Below, piece by piece: positions 22,916-34,300 of a stretch of DNA of 64,000 bases (the first letter of the stretch is position 1; every line of letters begins with the position of its first letter). A model generated the notes under the pieces. The model made no database searches. It was not told the DNA's origin and worked only from the letters and a program-made list of their open reading frames with translations. Origin of the DNA: Prosopocoilus inquinatus (Eukaryota; Arthropoda; Insecta; Coleoptera; Lucanidae); assembly GCA_036172665.1 (NCBI GenBank), contig CM069872.1, positions 52,004,101 through 52,068,100 of the forward strand, read 5' to 3'. A program made the translations under genes and the position numbers.

Positions 22916-23560
22916 CGAAAAAAAGAATTCATTTATGAGTTTGTGAATTCATTGATTAGTTCACCAATGAGCTTACGGATGAATTAACCGGTGAGTTCAC
23001 CGATTAGTTCGGTGATGACTACACCGATAAGCCCGCCGAAGACTCTCTAGAAGCGTCACAGAAAAACTTCACAGGCAAAGCTTGCGCAGTTGATCAAATA
23101 ATGTTCAGTTGAAAAGTTCAAATCGGTTTTGATTTATTGACCTAATATGAATAGGATTTGCACGAGTAAACTCATCGATGAGCTCATTGATGAATTAATT
23201 GATTATATTCACCAAATTATTGATAAGTTCACGGTTTACTTCGACGATGAGAACTATTTGTTAGCAATTTCACCGATGAGTTCGCCGATTAGCTTATCGA
23301 TGAGTTCCCGTACGAGCTCACTGCTAAATTCATTTATGAGTTTGTGAATTCATTGATTAGTTCACCTACGAGCTTACGGATGAATTAATCGGTGAGCTTA
23401 TCGGTGAGTTCACCGATTAATTCGGTGATGAGTATACCGATAAGCCCTCCGAAGACTATCAAGAAGCGTCACAAAAAAACTTCAAACGCAAAGCTTGCTT
23501 GCGCAGTTTATCAAATAGCGTTTAGTTGAAAAGTTCAAATCGCTTTCGATTTATTGACGA
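22916..23560. repeat. Degenerate GATGAGTTCA-type tandem repeats with an internal duplication
   Basis: Short units such as CACCGATGAGTTC and TCATCGATGAGCTCATTGATG recur in both orientations. A block at about 22926-23110 (ATTCATTTATGAGTTTGTG through AAGTTCAAATCG) is repeated at about 23328-23550. No coding signal is present. Confidence 0.7.
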
Positions 23561-23810
23561 AGGAAGGCGGTGCGAAAACGGGTTTGCTCCCTAAACGTCA
23601 AGATGACATTCAACTGGGATGACAGCTGTCACATTATTCAAATGTTTTGCACGTAATCTTATCATGTTTCGATCTAAAGTGACATTTCGCAGAAATCTAA
23701 TTCAAGACTTGTTTCTCGCAATGTCGTCGTAACAAAAAAAAAAACAAAAAAAAAACAAATGAACATCGTAAAGTGGAGAAAAAAAAGTATAATAATTTAT
23801 GTTTTTTTTT

Positions 23811-24675
23811 AAATTCGTAATTATTTTAAATTCAACTATGTCACAAATGCTCATCCAAACGTCGGTATACATGTTATACAGGGTGAATATTCTGAAGCCT
23901 GAAGAGGAAAACTTTTACCGAACAATATTCGGGGACTTTCCTGTTTAAACGGAACGCGACTTGCGTTTTTTTCCTTCCACCTTGCGACGTGCATTTGTTT
24001 CTCATGGTAACCCTGAAATATAAAACGCAAAGCGCTCCATCTTTTGCATTCACGACAAAGAAATAAAAATTAGCCCACCGATGAGCTCATCGCTGGGCTC
24101 ACCGACGAGTTCATTATTTAGTTGGTCCACTAGTGATTTCACCGATTACTTTACTGATGCGTTAGTTCATCGACTGATGTGCTCATCGATGAATAATTCG
24201 TAATTATTTTAAATTCAAATATTTCAAAAATGATTTCACCGATTACTTTATTAATGCGTTAGTTCATCGATTGATGTGCTCATCGATGAAGAATTCGTAA
24301 TTATTTTAAATTCAAATATTTCACAAATGCTCATCCGAACATCGGTATACATGTTATACAGGGTGAATATTCTGAAGCCTGAAGAGGAAAACTTTTACCG
24401 AACAATATTCGGGGAGTTTCGTGTTTAAACGGAACGCGACTTGCGTTTTTTTCATTCCACCTTGCGACGTGCATTTGTTTCTCATGGTAACCCTGAAATA
24501 TAAAACGTAAAGCGCTCCATCTTTTGCATTCACGACAAAGAAATAAAAATTAGCCCACCGATGAGCTCATCGATGGACTAACCGCCTAGTTCATTATTTA
24601 GTTGGTCCAGTAATGATTTCACCGATTACTTTACTGATGCGATAGTTTATCGATTGACGAGTTCATCGATGAACA
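23811..24675 (+). repeat. Two direct copies of a roughly 480-bp unit
   Basis: The segment with AATTCGTAATTATTTTAAATT, TACATGTTATACAGGGTGAA, TCTGAAGCCTGAAGAGG and GCAAAGCGCTCCATCTTTTG occurs at 23811-24195 and again at 24293-24675 with few differences. A short extra fragment of the unit start lies at 24200-24237. No open frame spans the copies. This is either a tandem duplication or a non-autonomous element inserted twice. Confidence 0.8.
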
Positions 24676-25008
24676 ATCTTGAACTTTTAGTTACGTCCTC
24701 GCACGTCGGATGGCGCTTGGAAAACGTGAGAATTTTTAAAATTATCGCAAATGCGTGTTTTTCCTGTGAGCAGAAAGTTGTTATTTTTTCAATTGTTTAA
24801 CATTCACCATAGATTTTTTTTATACAGTAGCGGGCGAGTGGGGGGGAGGGGGGTTCTACTCGAGAAGAATTATCCGTTTAAAAAAATGGAAATATAAATT
24901 ACATCAACAAAGAAAATATGTTTCTTCTTGAATTTCGTTTAACTAACGAATTGACACCTCTGTTGTTTTTGTTTTCTTTTCTTTTTTTTTTTTTTTTTTT
25001 AATGGCAG

Positions 25009-25302
25009 TTACTTTGCGTCTTCAGTAACCGTCAGCAGCAGGGAATATAAACAATTTATTTTTAACCATCTCTCCGGAACTATCGATTTAAAGGTAGGCG
25101 CCAGTGCAGGAGACGCGAAATACCAACCCTCCGAGTACGAAGGCGCTCTGAAGCCGCTGAAATCAATAACGGCCGGCACACTGTAACATCTGAAACGCTC
25201 TCCGGCCGATCCGATCAAGCAAGCATGATTTGCACGTAAATCCGCGTCGCGTTGCTCAAAAAAGTTCGTCTTTCTCCGATCGTCTCCTTCAGTTGTCTTC
25301 AT
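25009..25302 (-). pseudogene. 97-codon open frame followed by an A tract (possible retrocopy)
   Basis: The minus strand is open from an ATG at 25302 to a stop at 25009, with unbiased amino-acid composition (contains FSGFRAPSYSEGW). In its sense direction the stop is followed within about 10 bp by a run of roughly 20 A, as after retrotransposition. A splice-acceptor-like GTTTCAG lies inside at about 25195. It sits about 90 bp upstream of the Vps13 start on the opposite strand and may simply be promoter or 5' UTR sequence. No family was recognised. Confidence 0.25.
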
Positions 25303-25391
25303 TTAATTGTCGTCGCCGATTATAATCGTCGGATTTCAAGAGACGCGGCGGCGCGGAGGCGAAAAAGTGCGTTTCAGTTTCAGCCCCGAAG

Positions 25392-28300
25392 ATGTTGGAA
25401 GGGGCCGTGGCGAGACTGCTTAACCAATTGCTGGGAAAGTACGTTGTCGACCTTGACACCGAAAATTTGAATGTCGGCATATTTTCCGGGCACGTACAGC
25501 TCACCGATCTCAAGCTGAAACCTGAAGCGCTGGTAAGTCTGAAAAAAAAAAGGAAGGACGATCACATGACGCGCGACCGCCGACAATCGATAGGAACTGA
25601 TTTATAACAAGAAACTAAAAGAAAAAGAAAAACAAAAAGATCGACCCGTAACAGAATTTTTTTTTAAAGTTTTATTAAATCACCGAAAAAGTGTAACCTC
25701 TAAGGTTTTTTGAATAATTCAGGTTCGAACAGTTCAAGGACGAATTGCTTTAAGTCAACAGAATCTTTCAAGATCACAATTGAAAAAAAAAAATCAACCA
25801 AATTAATAAACCAAATTAAATGAAAAGAAATAAATTAAAATAAAATGCGGGTGATTGTATTTCGGTAGCTACGCTGCCATCTTCAGTACACACACTCTCA
25901 CAGCTAAAGAGAAAAGCGCTTCGTGAAATAGTTGGGTGGTATGAACCAGCCAGAGGATTTCCTCCTCACCAAAAAAGAATATTTTTTTCCTGTGAAATTT
26001 TGGAAAAAGAAGACTATTCTTTGGTTCATACCAGAAAACTGCTTTAAACTGTAGATGCGTGTACTGAAGATGACAGTGCTCTTCAGTCGAAATACGTACA
26101 GTTGAAAACAAAAAAAAAAAAATAGACAAACTACAGTTTCCTGTAATTACTCTTTCTCAAAATGCCATAGAATCAAGACGGATTCACAGATTTTACCAAA
26201 GTTTTAAACCTGTTAATTTTTAACACTTTTAAATTTTTTAACGTTATCTATGAAGTCGTGTTTAAAACCAACATAAATACGAAATTGAAATTGACGCTGA
26301 CCGTGTCGTTCCTTGAACGCCATTTTTTCTTAAAAAAAGGAAACAAAACACGACGACAGACCGACTTTTCTTTGCTGCTTTCTTCTAAAAACATTTTGGG
26401 CGACAACAGAAAACATTATCGTTAGCTCCAGTTAAATTACTGCAAGGAGGAGACGCGAATGACGAACAGACAAAAAAGGAATTCCCCGAAACTTGAGCCC
26501 CGAACGACGAAAAAAAAAACCGTAGATTCCTATTCGTTCATTGGCGTTAAAACAAAAGACGATCGCGTGAAATGTTATCCATGTCGATGACAAAACAAAT
26601 CTCGAAAAGCTAATCGATTTTGTCGTTTGTTTGACGCTTTCTTTCAAAACGAAAGCTGAAAAATAAATCGATTTTGTCGTTTGTTTGACACTTTTTTTCA
26701 AAACGAAAGCTGAAAAATTAATCGATTTTGTCATTTGTTTGACACTTTCTTTCAAACCGAAAGCTGTGAAAACAAATCACAAACGTAACGACAGTGTTGC
26801 CAACTGACTAAATCTTAAACATCGCAGTTTTTGTTGTCATTTGTTTGACACTTTTTTTCAAAACGAAAGCCGAAAAATTAATCGATTTTGTCGTTTGTTT
26901 GACACTTTCTTTCAAACCGAAAGCTGTGGAAACAAACCACAAACGTAACGACAGTGTTGGCAACTGACTAAATCTTAAACATCGCAGTTTTTGTTGTCAT
27001 AGAACGTATCACCCCGATTTGACACTTAATAGTACAAAAAAAAAAAGACCTGCAAAAACAGAATTGTTAAAAATAGCGAGCGAGGATGACAGAATTAAAA
27101 GTGACGTTTCGCTTGCTAAACAAAACGCGATCGCCGTTTGTTTGCGGACCGTTTTTAAGTTTGAAATTCGCACTCGTTCCTTTACGAATTTCTTTTGCGA
27201 TCGTCATTTGTTTATCGGCCGCAAACACCTTCAAAAATCGCATGTTTCGACCTGAACATTGACGACCGACATTTGTGTTTCGTGTCTTCCTCTTTCGTAA
27301 AATATTTACGACCGTCATTTGTTTTTCTTTTTCTGTTTCTCTTGACGATATCGTTCCCTTTTCTGTTGTTGTTGTCTTTTTGTTTTTATTTACGTCATCT
27401 CTGTAGGTGTTTTCTAAAATCGAATTTCTTTCGCGAATAATTGCGATCGTCGTTGGTTTTTACTTTTTTTTTATACCGTTCGTCTCTCTTACTTTCCTCA
27501 ATAACTTTGAATTACTTTATTAAGCGACGTTTCGGTTAATAAATAAAATGCGATCGTCATTTGTTTGCGGACTCTTCTAAGTTTGAAATTCGCGCTTGAA
27601 CGGTTCCGTTCCCTTGCGTTTCGCTTGCGATCGTCGTTTGTTTATCGCTTTCCTTTCCGAATTTGAATCGTTTTGGCAATTTTTTAATCCTGTTTGAAGA
27701 AACGTCACTTGGTAGCTTCGATTTATTATGTTCTTTTCTTTTAAATCCTGCAACTATTTCGTTTCTAAACCTTTTTCGTTTTTCTTTTTTCTCTTTCGTA
27801 AAATTCACGACCGCCGTTCTTTTTTCTTCCTTCGTTTCTTCTGCGTTCCTTTTGATAATATCGTTTGTTTCTCTTTTGTTTGTTTTTTTTTTTCAACAAA
27901 AGAAAGAAACGTGCTCCCTTTTTGTTTATTTGATTTACGTAATCTCTATATTTTGTAAAATCGGCGAATAATTGCGATCGTCGTTTGTTTTACCTTTTTT
28001 TTTTTTCATTCCGGTCATCTTTTTTACTTTCCCCAAGAAGTCTTGATTACTTTTGAATTGGATTTCTCTTTTGTCGGATGCGTTCTTCGTTTTTTCTAAA
28101 CTGTTTACCACTTTTCAGAAATTAAATTAAATAAATTCCTTCATTTCTGCCAAAACGTTCATTTAAAAAATGCATGCAATGAATATTAAGAAATCGTAAT
28201 ATTAGGCGTTTACGATAATTGGAGTGCTCCATGGATCGGTGTAGAAAAGTAAGATAGAACGAATGCGTTTAATGCAAGTAAGAGTGAGAGAATAGATTAA

Positions 28301-31300
28301 CCGCTCCAATTATCGTAAACGCCTATTAAATAATCGTATATCCCACTGCGATTGGCAGTTGACAAAACAAAAGCGTTCGCAGTAAGTTCTGTGATTGGCG
28401 ATCGAACTTTTCAGTACGAGTTGAACCTGCCAATCGAAGTGAAGGCGGGCACGATCGGCAAGGTATGGCTGCAAATACCGTGGAACCTGCTCTGGAGCCA
28501 ACCAGTGATCGTCGACATCGAGGACGTGCACATAGTGGCCGGACCAATCGTGACGCGCGACAAATTCGACCCCGAGAAAAACAAGCGCCTGCTGCGGGCC
28601 GCGAAGCGCAACGTCCTGTCCAACCTCAACACCGGAAACGAGCTCATCGGAGGCCCTTGCTCGTTCTCCGAATACCTGATCACGAACATCATCAACAACC
28701 TGCAGCTCAATGTTGCCAACATTCATCTTAGGTACGAAGACTCCGTCAGCGATAAGTTTCCCCTCGCTTGCGGCATCTGCATCAGCAGTATTACAGCTGA
28801 AACCACAAACAAGTGAGTAACTTGCGTACTGTAATAATAACAAGCAACCTCTTTTTTGCATCATATCGTGAATTATAGCAAAGATGGCATGATTTACGGG
28901 GGGTCGTTATAGAGTTCTTGTAAGTGCGCATGCGCTGTGGATCTCAAACAATCAAAATTTGACAATCGTTTGTTTACTGTCACCTAGCAACGGTACCTTA
29001 GCAACGTGGTAAGAAGCTACAACCTCGACAACGTTCGGTAGTATTAGGACGAAGCTGCGACAATGCTCGCCATGTTGTAACTTGCAACTCCGATTAAAAT
29101 GACTAAATCCGCGTTTATTTTTTCTTCTTTCTAGTAAATGGAAGGCTTCTAAGAATATTAAAAACGGCGACACTTGTTATTATCTCATCAAAATCGAAGC
29201 GTTTTCAATGTACTGGAACGTGAACCACAAGCTAACCGAGTGGAACCTGCCCTCCCAGTACTACTCCTGGCGGAACGCAATGTCGACCAGCTTGCAGAAC
29301 TTCTCAATAAACCAGCAGGATTTCGATTTTTGTAAGTTTCTTGACTGAGTCTTGAGTTTGGTTTTTGATTTCGGCGCGCAACTCTCCAGTGATCAAACCG
29401 ATGACCGCGAAAATCAAGATGACAATAAACAAGGCCAACAGCGGCAACATCGTCAAGCTCCACAGCGACATAATAATCCAAGACTGCAGCGTCCAGGTGT
29501 CCAGGGACCAATTCCAGTCGATCTTCTGCGTGGCCGACTCGCTGTCGAGGATGCTCGTCAGCTGGAGCTTCCTGTTCATGCGGCCGAAGCAGACGGTGTC
29601 CGAGAACAGGAGGATCTGGTGGCGGTACGCCTACCACGCCCTCTTGGAGCAACGAATCAAGCCTTACACGTGGAGCAGAATCCGAACCGTAAGGCAGCAC
29701 TACAAGTACTACACCGAACTGTACAAGAAGATTCTGCTCAACCCCAACGACACGGAACTCAAGCTGGACTTGCAGAAGTACGAGGATCAGCTGTCGGTGG
29801 TGAACATCGTCATCGCCAGACAACAAGCCCGATTAACGGTAAACCAGAAGCAATCAATCGGCCAATCGCGACGGCTCACTTCTGATTCCCTCCTCCTCTT
29901 CGATTTATTTTAGGCGCACGAGAGCAGCCTGACGGAGAAAAGCTTCTGGGACATCTTGCCATCCCCCGAGAGGTCGATCCTGTGCGAGAAAATCGGCTTT
30001 TCCTGCGCGGACAAGCAGATCATCGGTAGGAAGTAGGAACTAACTTGACGGAAACGGAATCATCCGCCATATATTTACAGAGCACAACTACAACTTCCGG
30101 ATCGGCAACGTAAGCTTCACCCTCTTGAATTCCGGCCGGGAAGTCCTCGTGGTCACCGTCACCCAGCTGATCTCGAATTTGCAGCCGAATTTCGCGAACG
30201 CCACCTACAGGGCCTCGTTGAAAATCGAGGCGGTGATTGTTGAGGGCGCGAGCGTGGAAGAGCACCTGGTTCCGATCGTGTCGTCGGAGCACCTGACGGT
30301 CCACAACAGCCCCGCTTACTTCTTGAAGGTGGACATGGAGAAGCTGCCAACAAGCTCGAGCGTCACGCACAAGTTGCGTTGCACCTTGGAGTACCTGGAG
30401 ATCTCCTATCACAAGGTGAGTGTGTGTGAGGGGGAGAACACGAAAGCTTCGAGTTTTATAACCGCCGCGAGGGTTGTTGCAGCACGCTTTCGATGAGTTG
30501 AAGACTTTCCTGGAGAATCCGTACGTGAATTTCGAGAAGGTCGTCAGTCGTTTAAAGCGAGTCCCCCCCGCCGTCTTCAGCTGCGTGCAGGAGAAATTGA
30601 AGCAGAAGTGGGATATGAATTTCGACTTGAAGATTCCCTACTTCATAGTACCTCAATGTGCTTCGCTGCAAACGTAAGCCTGACTGAAAGTCATTGCTTC
30701 TTCTTCTTCTTTTTTAAATTCTGCTTGCACAGAGGTGAAAACATTTTGGTCGTCGATTTCGGACATGTCCTGGTGACCACCGAGCTCTGCCAAGCGCCGG
30801 ATCTAACCGAAAACAGCACCCAGATGGAGCTGGAGGAGCAGCTCTATTCCCGCCTGCACCTGAAATGCTCCGACTCCCAAATCCTCTTCTGCGACAGCAG
30901 CGAAGACTGGCGCGCCGGCCGCAAAGAGAAAGACACCGAGCTCCACGTCCTCTCCAAAACCGCCCTGTCGGCGATCTACGCCGTCTGCGTCAAATCCCTC
31001 AAGACGATTCCAAAGTAAGTGGAACCCTTGCACGTTTATCCAGGCTCGCCGACGCTCCGTCTTGCAGGCAGAAGTTGACCATCACGTTCTCGACGATCAA
31101 AGTGAACGTGTCCGAGCGCAAGATCGGCGTGTTCCTCAAGTTCCTCGACAGCCTGCTCGAATCGCGAGAGACGCCGGCCAAACTCAAGCCCAAATCCATC
31201 CATTGGCCTAAAGACAGAGTCCGAGTGAAATGGACTCACAAGTATCTGCTGCACGTTCAAAACACCGTAACCATCATCGATACCTTCGTCAAAACCAGAC

Positions 31301-34300
31301 GGACTAAATTGGAGAAGAGCAGTGCTCTAAAAGACAAGAGGTATTAGGTAATTAATTACACGACGTAGTGCGTCGATTACCTCGTTTGTTTTTCTTTTGC
31401 AGAATGTCGCAGGCTTCTTACAGGAAGGAGAACATGAACGAAGCCTGGGCCAGGTGTGTTGACCTGCCCGGTCTTGAAGATAACATCTCCCCGAACAATA
31501 ACATTTCTAGTCTCCTGCAATGCATCGTTAACGAGGTATTAAAAACGTGTGCGCGAGCTCAGGTCGCTGGCTTGATTCCGGAGGGGTTTAGTTACAGTTG
31601 GTATTTTCGAAATCCAGTGACAGCACCGACAGGCACTACATCGTGGTGCGCCTGGGGGTGTTCACCGTGGACGCGGCGCTCATGACCTACGGCCCGGCCT
31701 ATCAGATTTCGTTGAACAGCATCCTCTTGACGGACAAGATGCACACGACGCCTAGCGGACAGTACTTGGATTTGGTGCACAGCCCTCTTCCGAGTAACAC
31801 CGACGTCCTCACCGTCCTCTACCGAAAGGTAACGATGACGCGCTGACTTCTTTTTTTTTTCGTAACAACATTTTGTAGGTGAGCGCGAGCTGTCCGGATT
31901 TCTGGACGCACTTCCACGGCGTTGAAACTTCTCTAGTGGCGGATTTCGGTACGTTCAACCTAATGCTGCACCAAGAAGCCGTCCACACCATCATCAAGTA
32001 CACCCGATACATCAAGCAAAAGTATGTTTGGGGGGTGAAGCGGTTAACGAGGCGGAAATCACCAAAACGCCTTTGATTGTTTGCAGAATCGAAAAGCAAG
32101 TCACCCCGTCGGTGGCAGAGGCGTTCCTGGCGCTCTTCCAGTCGCTGAAGCGGGCAGTCAAGACGAGAATTCCGGAAACCCCCGTGCCCCCAGGCTCCGT
32201 CAAGTTTTCCCATTCGGCCAGGCTGGGCAACGTGCACGTCCGCGTTTGCGACTCAGACTTTGACATAGTGAACGTGCAGGTTTCTGGTCTTGAAGTTGAC
32301 TTCTTATTCCGGGCGAACGAACGCTTCGTATTCAGGGCCTTCCTCGGTGGCCTCAACGTGGAACACCTGTCGGACATCACCCTCTACCCTAAGGTATCCA
32401 ACCAAAACCTCGACGTCACTTCATTTCTCTCATTCGTGAAATTTTAGGTACTTTCCACAGATGAGGACAAGGTCTTCGAAGTGAAGTACATCAGATACGC
32501 GTCGCACCTCCACCAAAAGAACGACATATCTCCGACGACGAACGACATCCTGGCCGACGGTAGCTTCAAGCTGTACCTGGGCCAGATCCACATCACCTTC
32601 CTGTATAAGCTGTTCGTCCAGCTGAACGTAAGTCTAATTTTGGCTTTCGGATGGTTCGGGCGTCTCTACAGTATGAAAGCTTTTAGCGTTTCATCGCGAA
32701 CTTAGAGGCGGTTTCCTATCTTGAAAGCGCCGTCGCTTTCGTGAGGCGCGCGGTGGCGAAGGCGACGGAGTCGCTCAAGAACAGCACCAAGATCAACCTG
32801 GCCGTGAACCTGAAAGGACCGGTGCTGCTCTTCCCCCAAAAGTCTTCGTCGCCGAACGTCGTCATAATTAATACAGGTGTGAAGGTTGTTATGGGGAAAA
32901 TGTGGGATTCTAATTGTCCCCGTCTTAATTCCAGGGGAGTTTAACGTCGAGAACTTCTTCAAGGATTACCCCAACGACACCGTAGAGAATATTCTGTTGA
33001 AAATAAACGGTATCACCGTCAGCAGGGGGGTCATGACGCTCTCATCGACGCTGGAGATGCAGGTGAGACAATTGGCTGGTATTTTATTTATTCATCCGTT
33101 GCAAAAGGCGGTCTTCTCCTTCCCCCTAGGAAATTATAATCGAGCCTGTCAACCTGAACATGGATATTAAGAGGTACACCCCCAGTTTGAAGTCCGCCAT
33201 CAAAAACCAATTCTGGGACATCGACGGCGTGATGGACACCATGCAGATAACGCTCGGACAGCGCGACCTGTCGACGATCCTGGCGATCCACGCCGACAAC
33301 ATCGGGGAGGGAAAACTCCTGGACTTGTTCCCCGTCCCCATCAAACAACCGGCGCACGCCGCCGAAGTCGACGAGACGGTGAGGTCCCTGGAGGCGTTCT
33401 TCTGCGAGCCGAAACAGAAACACGTCATGGTCAAGTTCGGCTTCGACGGCGTGAACTTCCTGCTGTTTTTCGACTCGGGTGAGCAACTCAGCTCCCCGAT
33501 ACGCGACCTCAATCACGGCCTCTGCAAATTCGAAATGACCGACATATCCACGTCCTTCGTGCTCTTCACCGACGGCTGTTTGGATGGAAAGTTGTCCGTC
33601 GACGTTATCGCGATCGAAGAAATTGGACCGGACGCCAATATTTTCGATAAGGGGTAAGAGAGACTTTGTGTTTTAAAAGGTTTTCCATAATGCGTTTTAA
33701 TCATTCCAGTATACTCCAATCACCAATCGACGATAACAAAAATAACAACTGCAACATCACCGTGAATAAACCTCCCATAATAGACATAACGTTCCACCAG
33801 ACGAAGGCGGGTGATAAATCCATCGATGTGATAATCGGGAGGTTGAGCCTGAGCCTGTCGGTGCCCTTCTCGGAGAAACTCGCCATGTTCGTCCTGGAAT
33901 GTCTGCCGAAAGACACCATCGACACGGGCTTTATAAATCACGGATACGTCGGCGATCAAGTCAGCGAGGGCGCGGTCGTAAAGACCCCCCCGACGAGCAT
34001 CACCATCGCCTTGAGGATCAACCGCCCCGAGTTCATCTTCATCGTCGAGACCACCTCGAATAAGAAACGGTACTTCATCACGAAAACGGAGATCCTCTGC
34101 GATTACTCGCGCCACGCCAACCGCCTCAACTTGGTCATCTCGCTGTCCGGATTGCATTCGCTCTTCTACGACGTCGGAATCAACTCGATGGAACCCTACA
34201 CGATTCTAAAGCAATGCGACATCGAATTATCCAAGTCGTTCTCCGAAGAGAAAGGCGACAAAATCACCGCCACCGTCTCCTCCATTTACGTCCAGTTCTG

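Noticed and set aside
22916..24675. CRISPR-like spaced repeats
   Set aside because: Unit lengths and spacers are irregular, repeats occur in both orientations, and the DNA is eukaryotic.
23811..24675. LTR retrotransposon with flanking LTRs
   Set aside because: The two direct copies are almost adjacent with no internal coding region, primer-binding site or TG...CA ends seen.
28310..28864. 184-codon minus-strand frame
   Set aside because: Antisense of Vps13 exon 2 and its flanking intron, without family resemblance.
29188..29826. 212-codon minus-strand frame inside Vps13
   Set aside because: Shadow of Vps13 exons 3 and 4, whose plus-strand phases and family motifs are clear.
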